A stretch of 64,000 bases of DNA. Source: Pithys albifrons albifrons (taxonomy: Eukaryota; Chordata; Aves; Passeriformes; Thamnophilidae). The notes below the pieces were generated by a model, which searched no databases, was not told the DNA's origin, and was given only the letters and a program-made list of their open reading frames with translations. The translations under genes were made by a program, and so were the position numbers. The stretch lies in assembly GCF_047495875.1 (NCBI RefSeq), contig NC_092466.1:15558561-15622560 (forward strand), given 5' to 3'. The stretch's first letter is position 1. Every line of letters begins with the position of its first letter. This document shows positions 1 through 11,443 of the stretch, one piece after another.

Positions 1-219
1 CCTCCTGGGCCCTAAATGAAGTTTCAAGCTACAGAGGTATCACTCTCCCATCTGTCTACATGTTGCACTTGACATGAACTAATGTCTCCTATGAATACTG
101 CAAGAAACAAATCTGGAAAATTCATTTTCCATCAGAGTTCAGAGAGGCCACAAGGAGAGAATCCCCCCAAATGTGCAAGAAGAAGCCAGAACCAGCATGA
201 TACCCCCGGGCAGACCTAC
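1..219 (-). other. HPSE2: HPSE2 intron, partial (downstream of the 115-nt exon)
   Basis: This stretch begins at the GTAGGT donor and runs off the window edge. I see no exon, repeat or regulatory motif I can name in it. Confidence 0.9.
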
Positions 220-334
220 CGGCAAGGGGTTGAAATTCTGGTCCACCAGATGATTGTGGCCGTGGTCAAGGAAGGAATGCCGCACCACCACATCGATGCC
301 CTGGCTGGCCAGCAAGCCCAGAGTGTTCAGCCAC
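220..334 (-). CDS. HPSE2: HPSE2 coding exon, 115 nt (probably exon 9)
   Basis: Acceptor CTGTCCCCAG precedes 334 and donor GTAGGTC follows 220 on the minus strand. One base completes a Leu codon, then 38 full codons read WLNTLGLLASQGIDVV, VRHSFLDHGHNHLVDQ, NFNPLP. This matches the heparanase-2 stretch ending just before DYWLSLLYKRL, which should begin the next exon outside the window. Differences from my recollection of human (L for M, S for N, V for I, H for Y) are mild. Phase is 2 in, 0 out. Confidence 0.97.
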
Positions 335-1414
335 CTGGGGACAGAGTGAACAGAGTCTGGGCACCATGGACAAACCACTGTGGGCAAATGACCTGGTACC
401 AGCGGCACAGCTCCAGCACCTGAGCTGAAGTCTTTTCAGATGGTTTTGTGAGCTGGGTATTAACTGGCTCCCACTATCCCTGCCCCAGCAAGCCTGCAGG
501 CCTCTCCTCCTGCTACAGCCACCTCTGCCTCGGCTTGCAAGTTCAAACACTGCCTGTGAGCCCCTGCATGCACCCCAACTTCTCATCCTTCTGTCCAGAG
601 ACCAGGATCCTTCCCCAGCCTGCCAGCACTCTGCACCTGCTGCCTGAGCAGAGGAGCCTGGACCTTTGCACCAACACATCTTCTCACACCCCCTGGGACA
701 GGTCTTCAATCCTCACAGTCCTGATACCCCAGGCATGTCCCTGTGCTTCCCCACAAAGCCTGAAAAATTTTCCTCCATCTTTCATGAACATGGTCAGCTC
801 TGAAGATCTGGACTGAGGTTTTGTAGTAGTATGTCCAGGCCATTGGACTCTGCCAGTAGACAAACCCCAGGAGCAGAAATGGTTGTAGCTTCAAAGGACA
901 GAAAATAATTTCCAGAACTAAGCCCTGATGTTTCCCCTGAGCCCACTCCCTCAGCAGGTGCCCTGGGAGTGAATGCATGCAAGGACGAGTGGCTGCAGCC
1001 TGAATCAAAAACCCAGAGCAGGAGCAGGCCTGGGCAATCCTGAGTTTCTGAGTGAGGTAAGCCTCTTGGGATGCCTGCCCTTGGATCCCACAGCTGGTGT
1101 GCTTGCATCACACCTCCTGTCCATGTCCATGCCCTGTGGTCATGGTACCAGCATAGAATTCAGTGTGGTTCTCTCCTTACTCTGCTTCTCTGGGTATGCC
1201 AGAGGCTGGGTTATTTACAGGAAAGAAGGGATGAAGAGGAGTAATAGGGATACAATGGAGAAAATAAGAATATTCAGGCTGCCAGGGAGTATTGAGGGGG
1301 TACAGGCGGGCATGGAGCTTGCCCTCTTTCAGCTGCAGTGATTTTGCAGCACCTGAGCCTGCAGAGCCTGTGGGGGTGACAGTGCTCTGGTGCTGGTAAG
1401 CCAGCATCACTCAC
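335..1414 (-). other. HPSE2: HPSE2 intron, 1.08 kb
   Basis: GT-AG intron between the 107-nt and 115-nt exons. Its sequence is moderately GC-rich and contains several overlapping chance open frames on both strands. No repeat or conserved motif is recognised. Confidence 0.9.
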
Positions 1415-1521
1415 AGGAACCCAGCTGCATAGGAATCGGAGAGGTTGTTCATGCCTCCAGCTGAGGTCGCACCCACACCTTCCAGCCAGATCTTCTTCCC
1501 TGGTGTGTATGTGTTCACTAC
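1415..1521 (-). CDS. HPSE2: HPSE2 coding exon, 107 nt (probably exon 8)
   Basis: Acceptor TCTCCTGCCTAG precedes 1521 and donor GTGAGT follows 1415 on the minus strand. It encodes VVNTYTPGKKIWLEGV then GATSAGGMNNLSDSYAAGF plus two bases of Leu. In active heparanase (HPSE) the aligned loop is IWLGET-like, with the nucleophile Glu343. Here the order is Leu-Glu-Gly, so a Gly sits at the aligned nucleophile position and the Glu is one residue earlier. I recall the same LEG order in human heparanase-2, consistent with a binding protein rather than a working endoglucuronidase. An N-L-S sequon is present. Phase is 0 in, 2 out. Confidence 0.97.
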
Positions 1522-3986
1522 CTAGGCAGGAGAAAAAAGTAACTAAAATTACTCTGGTGAACCTGTGATTCAAAGCCAAGTCATACATTTCCTGTTCTAC
1601 ACCTTGGGAAGACTTATGGAGACCTTTGGTGATGGTACTGCTAGGCAGTCTGTGCCTGCCTAGCCCTGGCATTTCACTGTGTCTTCATTGTGGCTGGGTT
1701 GTAGGAGACAATTCCTCACTCTTTCCTGCCACTGCCAAATGTCCACTACCCATCTGCTGGAGCTGCTCCAAACATGCCCTCCCAAATGTGCTCTTATGCT
1801 CCCAATCCCGGACTCTGCTCTTCCCCTGTAGCCTCCTCATGCTCTCCATCCCACAGACTGCCCTCCTATATCACCATAACTCTCAATATCCCCATACAAG
1901 GTGCCTGCCAGCTATGGGGAGCCTTCCAAGCCCCAATGGCTCTGCAGTGTGGTAGCACTGAGTCACATACTGGAGCTGCATGGACAAAAGGTGGGCACCC
2001 TAGGAGAAAGCAGTGGGATGCCTATGGGCATGGATAGTCAGTCCCATGGCTGAGCAGAGACTGCTTTGCCACCCAAAGGGTCCATGGCACATGTGAGACA
2101 TGCAGGTCCAAGCGTTCTGGCTCACCCCTTACAAGGCTTCAGCGAGCAGTGCAGACACCTGTGAGATGCCAGAGGGTACAGGAGGGCTCAAATGGCCAGA
2201 GCTGCCCTCTCCTGGCATGAGCAACCTTTGGCACCACTCAACACCCTGTTCTCTTTCTTAGAATCCCAATTCTCCAGGTTGGGTGACAAGTTCCTGTGAC
2301 CAGATGTCTGCAAATCCAGTGGCCCCAGAAATGTTCTGTGCAGCCTGATGGATCCTGCCCCATTAGTGAGGAGTGCTGGAATGTGCTGGATGGACTGGGA
2401 TCCCTCAAAGATGTTAAATACGCCAGCTCTGGGCTGCCTCCCACTCACAGCCTGTGAGAGTCGACAACCCTGACTGAAGCCCCAGAGGTGTTGGCATCCT
2501 GCCTGTAATTATCTAAGCCCGCCACCTTCCCAGTCGGAGAGGAAGCAATAAAACAGGGAAGTGGACAAGTCCAGCTGCTCTAATCAGCCCCGGCAGGATG
2601 CACGGACTCAGAGCCAAGCTGGAGGCTAATAGCACCCAGCACTGTGCTTTTGCTTAGCCACACTGGCATTCTCAGCAGAGCCCTTCCCCAGCCTTGCCCT
2701 GTGCAGACCAAATTCTGCCCCACAGGTGTGAGGGTTCCCTCAACCCTCACCAAGGGCAGCTCCTTGCTGCTTCTGGTCTGGAGTTGGATGGGGTGCCGCT
2801 TCCTTGCCAGCAGGTTCCAGACCTGCAGCAGAGCTGGGACACATGCCACCACTTTTTGGGGGGTATTATATCCCCAGTGGAAGCAGGGTCAGCTGTCATT
2901 TCTCACTTGTCCCACAATGATCCCACTGGCCATCCTGCCATGCCTCCCCACAGCAGGAGGATCATCCACATACATGGATGATTCCCAGCTTGTGCCAGAG
3001 GACTCAGCAAGCAGCTCCTCTCCTTCAGCTTTGCTGCGCCGACCCTCTCATCCCCTTTCCTGGGGCCTCTTTCAGTTGTTTACTCATTCTATGGTTTCTT
3101 CCTGCAGGAATTACAGCAGTGAGACATTGTGGTGAGTGGTATGATTTGAAAACCTAGAAAAGACAGATGGATGGACATCTTCTCCAGTCTCTAAAGCCTT
3201 TCCCACTCACTAGGTGTTCCTTATTTCTTCCAGGACTGACAGCTGAGCATGTCAGTCACAGCCCTGGCCACTCTATCAGCAGGATGACCCTCCAAAGACC
3301 CTGTCATCTATACCATTGTTAAAGATGCTAGCTGGGTCTCACAGACCAGTGGGGAAAGAAGTGCTCACTAGCCAGGAAGATCCATGGGCTCTAAAACCAC
3401 ATGCCAGCAACAGCTGGGTTTTATCACATGGTCATCAGGATAAAAATACAGTTGTTCATAATGGTCATGATTCTCCACTAATGAGAATCACTCTGGGAAT
3501 GCAACTGTCACTAATTTGCAAGCAACATTTTCAGGCACTGTTAACAAGCGGGGCAAGATAAGGCAGTAGGAGACCCTCCTGAGCAGGCATGGCACTGCTG
3601 TGCTTGGGATGGTTTGGTACTGCCTGGCTGCTCACTCATCTCCTTGTCCTGGGGAGCAAGTTTCAGAGAACACCCTCATTACACGCTGCTCCCTTCAGGA
3701 ACAAATGGAGGGGAGACTCAAGCCCATCACCTGCCTTAGCAGGGCTTTGCCTGTGCATGCAGCCTACATCCCAGCACACCTGCACAGCCTATGTTATGAT
3801 GCAGCATCTAGCTGTTTTCCTCACAACTTGCTGCACAACCTACCCTGGTCTTTCCCCCCATCCCTGCATGAGGGCTGGCTGCATTTTGGCTGGGAGCACA
3901 GCAAGCCCAGCAGCCACCCTCCATCCCTACCCCACACCAGCTTCCCTGGGAGTGCATTGGTGCTGAGACCCTTTTGACTCACGTAC
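1522..3986 (-). other. HPSE2: HPSE2 intron, 2.5 kb
   Basis: Intron between the 94-nt and 107-nt exons, with GTACGT donor and CTAG acceptor on the minus strand. Chance open frames up to about 160 codons occur on the plus strand, but none resembles a known protein. No mobile element is recognised. Confidence 0.9.
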
Positions 3987-4080
3987 TTTCTGGATTTTCC
4001 TGATCTGATCTGAGAGTGTGTCTAACAGGCGTGTTTTCAGGAAGTCTGTTGCTTTGGCCACTCGACCATCGATGTAGTAA
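3987..4080 (-). CDS. HPSE2: HPSE2 coding exon, 94 nt (probably exon 7)
   Basis: Acceptor TTCCTTCCAG lies above 4080 on the minus strand. The exon encodes (H)YYIDGRVAKATDFLKTRL then LDTLSDQIRKIQK, very close to human heparanase-2. The donor region reads GTACGTGAGT. The in-frame exon end requires use of the first GT (donor GTACGT). Using the stronger-looking GTGAGT four bases on would shift the frame. Phase is 2 in, 0 out. The segment forms part of the GH79 barrel between the two catalytic-side loops. Confidence 0.97.
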
Positions 4081-7000
4081 CTGGAAGGAAAATAAGAAGA
4101 CAAGGATCAGACAGCTGGGAGTAGCTCTGCACCAAAACCATGTCCTCCTGACCTGCTGCTGTCCCATACTGAGAAGCCTCCTTTGCTTTTTGCACCCTGT
4201 CCTGCCCTGGCCCTTCAGCCATGCCTGTGTCTGACAGATGCTTCAGTCTCCAAAACAGGGCATAAGGTGGATGCACTCTAAATGCTGAGCATCCTGCACT
4301 GCAGGAACCATGGGAAGTTTTACAATTTCTTAACTTTTGCTCATGAAACTCTGGGAGCAGAATGCCAAAGGCTGGGAACAAAATGCCACCTGCGAAGGCT
4401 TTGCAGCTCCCTTGCACCACCTGCACCTTCCTTGCTCACTCTTTCAGCAAAATCCACAGCTGAATTCTCCCACTCAAGAAATGTCATTGCTGTTACCTGC
4501 AGAGAAGTCCTGCTCTCACAGAAATACCCTCTGGCCCAGGAATGCCAGGGAGCATTTCCCATACAGGGGGCTAATTCCTGATCTCCATGTGCTTGCTTAT
4601 ATAAATCACAGCTATTGTGCTGCCCATCTCATTGTGAATTATCTAAGTGTGAGAGGAAGGCCCTGAAACACCTCAATACTGTCTTTGGCTCCAGTTCATA
4701 AGGTGCAGCAATCTGTCCCGGAGTGCATGTATCCTGTGGCTAGAGGTAATCCCAACCTGCTCTTCCTGAGGAATTCTCTTGAGCTGGCACCTCTGCCTCA
4801 TTGAAGCAGCAGTAGCAGCCTGTGCACATCTCCCAGAGGCTTCTCCCAGCCTTGCAGGTACCCCAGGATGTCTGCTGCAGCATGCATTGGCATACCCCTG
4901 GGACAGTCCCTTAGCTGATAAATAGGTTTTGCAAGAGAAACTTTCTGAACCTTCTCTTCCCAAATCTGCAGTGTGCATCAGCCACTCAACACAGAAAGCC
5001 CCAGAGTGTGTCAGAGCCATACTGGAGGGATGAAGGTTCCCAAGAATTATAGCAGCTCTGACTGAGGCTGGTGGGGCTCAGTCATTGCCTCCAATCCCTC
5101 ACTGGAGCTACAGCCACTCAGAATTCCAGAGTTACACAGACCCTTCTCCTTCTCTGCAGACCTCAGTGCAGCTGTGAGTGCTAGGATGCATGGTGGACTA
5201 AAGATCTGGAGCCTGAAGAAAAGTGAATTCACATTTCCAGCGCTGCTTTCTCCATAACATGCATCTCATCTGCACCAATGAGCAGCTGTAGCAGTCATAG
5301 TGGCTGCTTCACTTGGGTGCTGGAATGCAGAAGCATCCCAAAAGGATGCCGTGGGCTAACTCAGCCTCAGCCAGAGCACCTGGCACATGTGCAACATGCA
5401 CGAGTGCTCAGAGAGGATTTTTATGTCTCAGCGCTCCACATCACTAACTGTCCCAGAGCAGAATTGCATTACCGGCTCAACTTGCAAATGCATTAAATGA
5501 GAAGAACCTTCCCTGTCAACCCTCCCCTAGGTGTGCATTCCCGGCTGTGTCCCCAGAGAAGTATAGAAACATGCTGGGCACATCCCAACATAGTGTGACC
5601 TGGGGAAGGAGGCAAGAGGTATATCTATGTCTGTGGTGACTGGAAGGTGCTAAGGGCAGAGATTAAATTCAGGGATGACTTAGGAAGCATTCAAAGTCAT
5701 TTCGATCACTTACACACTATTGAACCACTGGCTGCTGGGAGGAAAGCAGATCTGTGAGCAGCAGGCAGCAGTGGGGTTTACACAGATTACTTTTTAAGAC
5801 AAATTACAAAGCAATGGACTCTGGGGATGGCAGATGTTTGGATTTTAGCACAGCACTTAAAAACTGAACAGAAACTACTTTTTCAGATTGCTATGGACTA
5901 AAAACCCTGGGCCAAACACTGGCTGAAAGGCTATAAAAAGGTTGCATTGACAGGGAAAAGATGAAGTTAGAGATACCTCCACTTGTATAGGACTTCTCCA
6001 ATACATCAGGCTTTGGCCAGGGTTTAGCCAATATTGGCACAAGCCAATATGCTCCTAGGGACCAGGATAGACATCTTGGAGAGTAAAGACAGGCTTGTAC
6101 CTCCTCATTACCTCATTCAAGCACAAGGTGTGCTCTGATCTACAGCTCCACTGCCAAGGGGAGAGGATCAAGAGGAGCCCCAGAGGTGGCTCTGCCCTCC
6201 AGGCAGCCTGGGAAGGTGATGCTGTGCTGAACGCAGCCCAGACCCTACAGGGAACAGAAGTAACCTGGGATAGCACCACAGTCACATGTTTTTGACACCT
6301 GCATTAACACCATGGAGAAACAGAGACTAGTAAAGGCATGAAGGGCAGAAGTAAACCTGCTTCAGTATCAGAAAATCTTGGTAGCTTATCACCTGGGATA
6401 GCGAGGAGCAGAACACCTCAGCTTCACATGTTTAAGCAGATCATGAAGATAATTGCAAGCTTCAGTAAGATGAGCAAGGATCTCTTACAGATCTGCATGC
6501 TAAGTTTTTGGTCACCAACAGGTACTTTCAATCTCCTCAGATTGGGTAAGTGGGGAAAATGGCACCAGTTGCAAAAGGCTTGCGAGGAAGAGAGAGGAAC
6601 TGTGCTGATACCTGGGTACTCAGTAATGGGTGAGCTGTTTTCAGCTGTAGGCTTCAAATTGTTGAGATAAGGGCACTTCCTTTTGGAAGCTTTAACTGTC
6701 ATTAAAGGCAATACAGAAATCCACAAAGTGCAAACAACTGTCAGGCCTTTAAACCATGAGAAGAGCTCATTAGGCGTGGATTATTCCCAGGAGCAAAGGC
6801 TGCAGCTTTGCTGATATTTACAATGACTCGGTTCAGTCGACTTAAAAAAAAAACAAAACTAAAAAAGTCACAATTCTTCAACCTCCAAAAAAGCCAGCAG
6901 CAGCTGCAGAGAGCTCCAGCACTGACAAGCACCTCTCCAGGCCGCTGAGCTGAGCCAGCCCTGAGGATCACGGTATCCACATCCTCCTCTCCTGGTCCAG

Positions 7001-10000
7001 CAAGTTCTAAGTGCCAAAGGAGGTGAACAGACAGACCATCACCAGCATGGGCAGGGGTCTCTAGAAGCCATAACTCTGCAGAGACAGAGGACATGTAGCT
7101 CACGGACAAGCTATTCATCTCTAACACAAGCTGGCAGACCTTTCAGTGGGCTCTTGGTATGGTGCAGCACCAGAACTGCCCCCAAAGCCTAGGAGACATC
7201 AGCATGCTCCCCATGGCCACTGACTATGTTGCACACAGCTTCCCAGTGACTCCCAGAGAAGGCTAGTGCCAGGTACCAGGGCAGGGCACTTGAGCAATTG
7301 TCCTCTCACCTCCAGGTCTTGTTCTGCATTTAAAATGGTTTTCTGGAAAGATCCACATTTTGCTGCATGGGACCATACGCATTGTCCCATGTTTAATGAA
7401 GGCAGTGCACTGAATCCTGGGCAGCTGGTTTCATTTATCTCCTCCTTCATTTTAAAGAGAAACCTTTGCCCCTATTATCTGACCTCTTCTTCTGTTGCAG
7501 TTAATTACATTAAAGCCCACTTCCCAAAGCTCAGGAATTTCCGGACCTACTTTGTTGCTTGCTGCTACAGAGAGAGTCTGCTAGGAATTAGGGCACCCGC
7601 CTGCTGGGGATGCCAAGCAGGGAAGATCCCCATCTTTAGCATGACACCCTGCTGCCACCGCAGCTCTGAAACCAAGACATCTCTGCTGACAGGTGGCCCT
7701 CATCCCGAGGAGAGGGCAGCCCCACTACTACCCACAGAGAGGAGAGGTGGGGTGCGACCTGCTCCCTCCAGGAAAGACCTTCAGACATGGATGAGAGGTG
7801 CTGCCCACCTCCAGTCAACTAGTAAGTGCATTGATGAGGAAAGACTGGGGGCTGCTTTCTGCATCCAGAAGTACAACTCACACCCATGCCTTTCTCTGGC
7901 CCCTGACAACATGCTTTTGCATGTCCCACCACTGAGAGCCGTCTCTGGCCCATGTCATCTGCCCAGCCATGCCCTGGCATTGCCGAGAACAGTGCTGGTG
8001 GCCAGGGTCACAATGCTGCCAGGGACTGTTCCCTCCATCAGACCGTGAAGAAGGTGTCAACCCAGTGGGCAAAGCTGTGCCCTGACCAGATTTGTTTAGG
8101 GGTGGAGATGGGCCAGGGACTCCTTCATACAGCCCCTTGCCCACAACCTCTGAAGACACTGAACTCTGAGCACTCGTAGAAGGCTGATGTGAGCCCAGAT
8201 ATATAACCTTGGTATATATATTGGTGTGTGCACATGCTTGGGCAACTGGAACCTTTGGGAAATCTGCCCTGTGCTACTACTTGGAAGCATCTCCATCTGC
8301 ACATTCAACAGGACTGGGTCAGAAGCCATCCAAGCCAGGCAAAAGCATATTAAAGCAACAATTCACACATACCTGTGTGTCTGGTATCTCTGATTTGCCA
8401 CATAGGACCTGTGACTTTCTATTTTGGAAGAAAATGCGGCATCCTCCAAGATGCCACAGGGACAGATGTTCACTGACTTTGAAGGTGCAATTATCTACTT
8501 TTCCCATAAGTAATAGGGATCTGTGCTTCAGAGGCAGCATTGCATAAGGATTTGTCCATTAAATATGCCAAACTTGGAGTTGTGCACAAGACTTCAAATG
8601 GAAAACCAGTTGCACAGACCGAGGGAGTATGCCCAGGGATGGAACTGGGGCACAGCTGCAGGGTTAAGAGGGCAATGAATCTTCACCATGTGTGAGGACA
8701 CCATGGCAGAGCAAAGTGATGGCTGTGAGGAGGATTCTGAGCAGCTGAAACCCACATTCAAAGGCTGAGAGGGTCTGCAGTTACTCATAACCAAACATAA
8801 CAAACTAAATCACCAGTGAAATGCCAAAACTCTTGGAGCCACTGTCACACCCTTCTTTAGTGGAAATTCCCTGAGCACTTCGAAGCCATTCACATATCCT
8901 TCTTCAGCAACACTTTTGAAGAGGGAGGCACACATGCACTTACATATCTAAGTGAAACCATACTCAGAAAGGCTGGTGAGTCTGCTTGTTTCCACCTAGT
9001 GTCACTTTTCTATCAAATATATTTCAGATATATTCTGTTTTCACACAGAGAACAGGAATCCCTGCAATACATTCCCTTCTCAATTCCCTTTCTGGATTGG
9101 GCATAGACTATTCAAAGGAATAACAGATTTGACAAATTTATAACCAATATCCCAGGAGAACTTTAGGGTTTGGAACTGACATATTCATACTTGAAGTTAG
9201 ACAGCAGTTTAGTTTCCTGCTAATAATTTTCTTCTTGGATACAAAGGAACTTGTTTTGTTTTGTTTTGCTGTTTGGAGCAGAGGGATGAGACACTGTTTT
9301 GACATTTATTCATAAACAGTACAGAAGCCTAGCTCAGAGCTGTAGCCATTGCCAGTCCTCATAATTGCATACGGGTGCAATCTCCAGAGCTGCAAACTCT
9401 GGCTGGGGAAGAAGTGGCTCCTATGCTGCAGTGCAAAATTGGTCAGCAGGCAGCAGCTCAGCTCTGCCAACCTTCATGGGGAGCTGCACCAGCCCTCCTG
9501 TTCACAGGCTGCTGCTTCAGTGTGGCTGCCCAGCACCAGAGCTGATGAGCACTTCACACTGATCCTATGAGAAATAGTTTCAAAGCAGCCATGCAGGCAG
9601 ATTCCCTGCACACCAGATGCAACTCCACATCTGAAGCCTGGAAGTTTGTTCCTTCAAGTCATCCAAGGGCTTGGCCCAGTGATCAAGTCCTGTTGCAGAA
9701 AGCAAATTCCTGAACTAAGTAAATGCGATCAGCACATCGTGTAATCATGAAAAGCAAATTCCCAGCTGAGACATAGATCATCATTGCACAGCATGAGCCT
9801 GTAAATAGCACAAATCCTGCTCCAAATCCTCTGCTACCCCACTGTCCCCACTGCAGCAAGCTGCTGCTGCCTGGCAGGGAAGCACGAAGAGCTAAACACC
9901 CAAGCAAGCTATACAGAGGCACGCCAAGCTCCAGGAATGGGACCTACTGGATGCTGGTCATGTCTGGTGCTATAAACCACTCTGAGATGCCAACAGTTGC

Positions 10001-11395
10001 TTCTGCAGGAGCCTCCAAGGTTAACACACTGACACACAGACCGTGGGTGCACTTCCAAGAAAACCTCATACCTTAAAACTCACCAAGCTCTATTTAAGAG
10101 CAGGTCTCCAAATAGTCTTTACAAGAGATGGACTTTACAAACCCTGCTGCTGCACTTCAGAGAAGCAATCTGAGCACCCCATGAAGGTTCACTGTGAAGA
10201 ACCAACTTGGGAACAAGACCTGTGGGCAGTACACACAAGGACAATTTGGAACCTGAGACCCTGGCTCCCAAGCTCAAAGCCAGTGTCCTGCATAGGAAGT
10301 TTAACCCATCATGACAGCAAATCCACTTTTTCTGAGAACAATGGTGTCTCACCACAGTTTTTTAGTCCAGTGAATGCTTGTCTCTGAACTGTATCCTTTC
10401 TGTGCAGGAGAGAGTCCTGACCGCCCAACAAACACTTTAGTTCTCAGTTTTGGCAGTCAGTGCTGTGCTTGCATGCTGCCTCACCTTTGCACTGACATTT
10501 GCACTCTCACTGCAGAGAGGCATAGCCTGCTGAGGAGTCTACCTCTGGCCACAGCATGCAAACTGGGGCATGTGGAAACAAGAGGAGAAAAGAGATGTTT
10601 ATGGATTTTCCCTTGAATAAGAAAACCTTTCCCTCCACTTGGTGCTTTTTATACTCAGTGCTACAGCTCAGAGCTTGTCTTGCTCTTCTGAACTGCAGCA
10701 CTTGTAGCAAATAGAAGAAAAATTAGGTATCAGCATCTCTCTCTCAGGCCCAGCTGAGCCAGGATCTTGGATGTTCATCCCCTTTCCATTGATATCTGCT
10801 CCTGGTGCTCCACCTGCAGTGTAGGACACATCTGTGTGTCTGTGGACACCCTTACAAAACAGAATGGGAACTGGGGCACTATATGTGAACACTGGACTAA
10901 GCTACCTCTCCCTTCTCTGGATGAACCAGTTTAGGTTCAGACCAGTGGGCATGAGGAGACAGTGATTGGAGTGAGGGCAAAGGGCTTTCATATTGTCCCA
11001 TATCTCTGTCACACGTGACTTTTTCCTCCCTGTTGTCCCTGCCCAGGCCACCTCTGGAGCTGCCTGTCCTCCCACCCATCTCCAGGGACTTGGTAGTCTA
11101 GTGCAGGGGTCTCTTTCCAGAAATCTGGCAGGCCAGACATGCAGGCATTGTATTTTAGCCTGTCTCAGCTGTGTCTCAGCAATAGAGGTAAATACATCCA
11201 CTCCTGTAATTGTTTGAGAGGCTCAAGAAGGAAGGGCAGAGCCTCTTTCATCTGTTTAAATGCAGCAGGAGGACAAAGGAGGTGGCTGTGGCACATCTGC
11301 CCCCTTTGACATCTAGAGAGTGTGTCAGCTCTGTCCTCGACATCTGTAATCACTGCCCTTAGTGCTGGAAAGTAGAAGAAATGGTGAATACCTAC
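4081..11395 (-). other. HPSE2: HPSE2 intron, 7.3 kb
   Basis: Intron between the 48-nt and 94-nt exons. It holds an A-rich patch at about 6844-6866, a GTTTT-type patch at about 9251-9269, and a perfect inverted repeat at 6031-6050. A 260-codon plus-strand open frame at 7266-8048 has no recognisable homology. No transposable element is identified. Confidence 0.9.
6027..6050. repeat. Short perfect inverted repeat with CCAAT-type half-sites
   Basis: ATATTGGC-ACAA-GCCAATAT is a perfect 8-bp inverted repeat with a 4-base loop (6031-6050). It overlaps a 12-bp palindrome GCCAATATTGGC (6027-6038). The half-sites resemble CCAAT/NFI half-sites, but the 4-base spacing is one short of the usual NFI palindrome. 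Function is unknown and it may be chance. Confidence 0.5.
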
Positions 11396-11443
11396 TGTTG
11401 CCAGGTAACAGCATCCACTGTGCCTCCTGCCACTTTCATGAAC
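11396..11443 (-). CDS. HPSE2: HPSE2 48-nt coding micro-exon (probably exon 6)
   Basis: This short exon is too small to stand out as an open frame. On the minus strand the acceptor TTTCCCATAG precedes 11443 and the donor GTAGGTA follows 11396. Joined to the flanking exons it reads G-FMKVAGGTVDAVTWQ-H, matching the human heparanase-2 segment FMKVAGSTVDAVTWQH with one change. Entry and exit phases are both 2, so the exon is symmetric and could be skipped without frameshift, removing 16 residues from the barrel. It sits between a 10.8-kb and a 7.3-kb intron. The in-frame junctions on both sides make the call secure even though it is only 48 nt. Confidence 0.96.

Noticed and set aside
266..709. 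147-codon minus-strand open frame overlapping the 115-nt HPSE2 exon
   Set aside because: It is in a different frame from the heparanase-2 reading and runs through the splice acceptor. It is a shadow frame.
1274..1672. 132-codon minus-strand open frame over the 107-nt exon
   Set aside because: It reads the exon in the wrong frame and continues into intron on both sides. It is relevant only if the alternative donor of the preceding exon were used.
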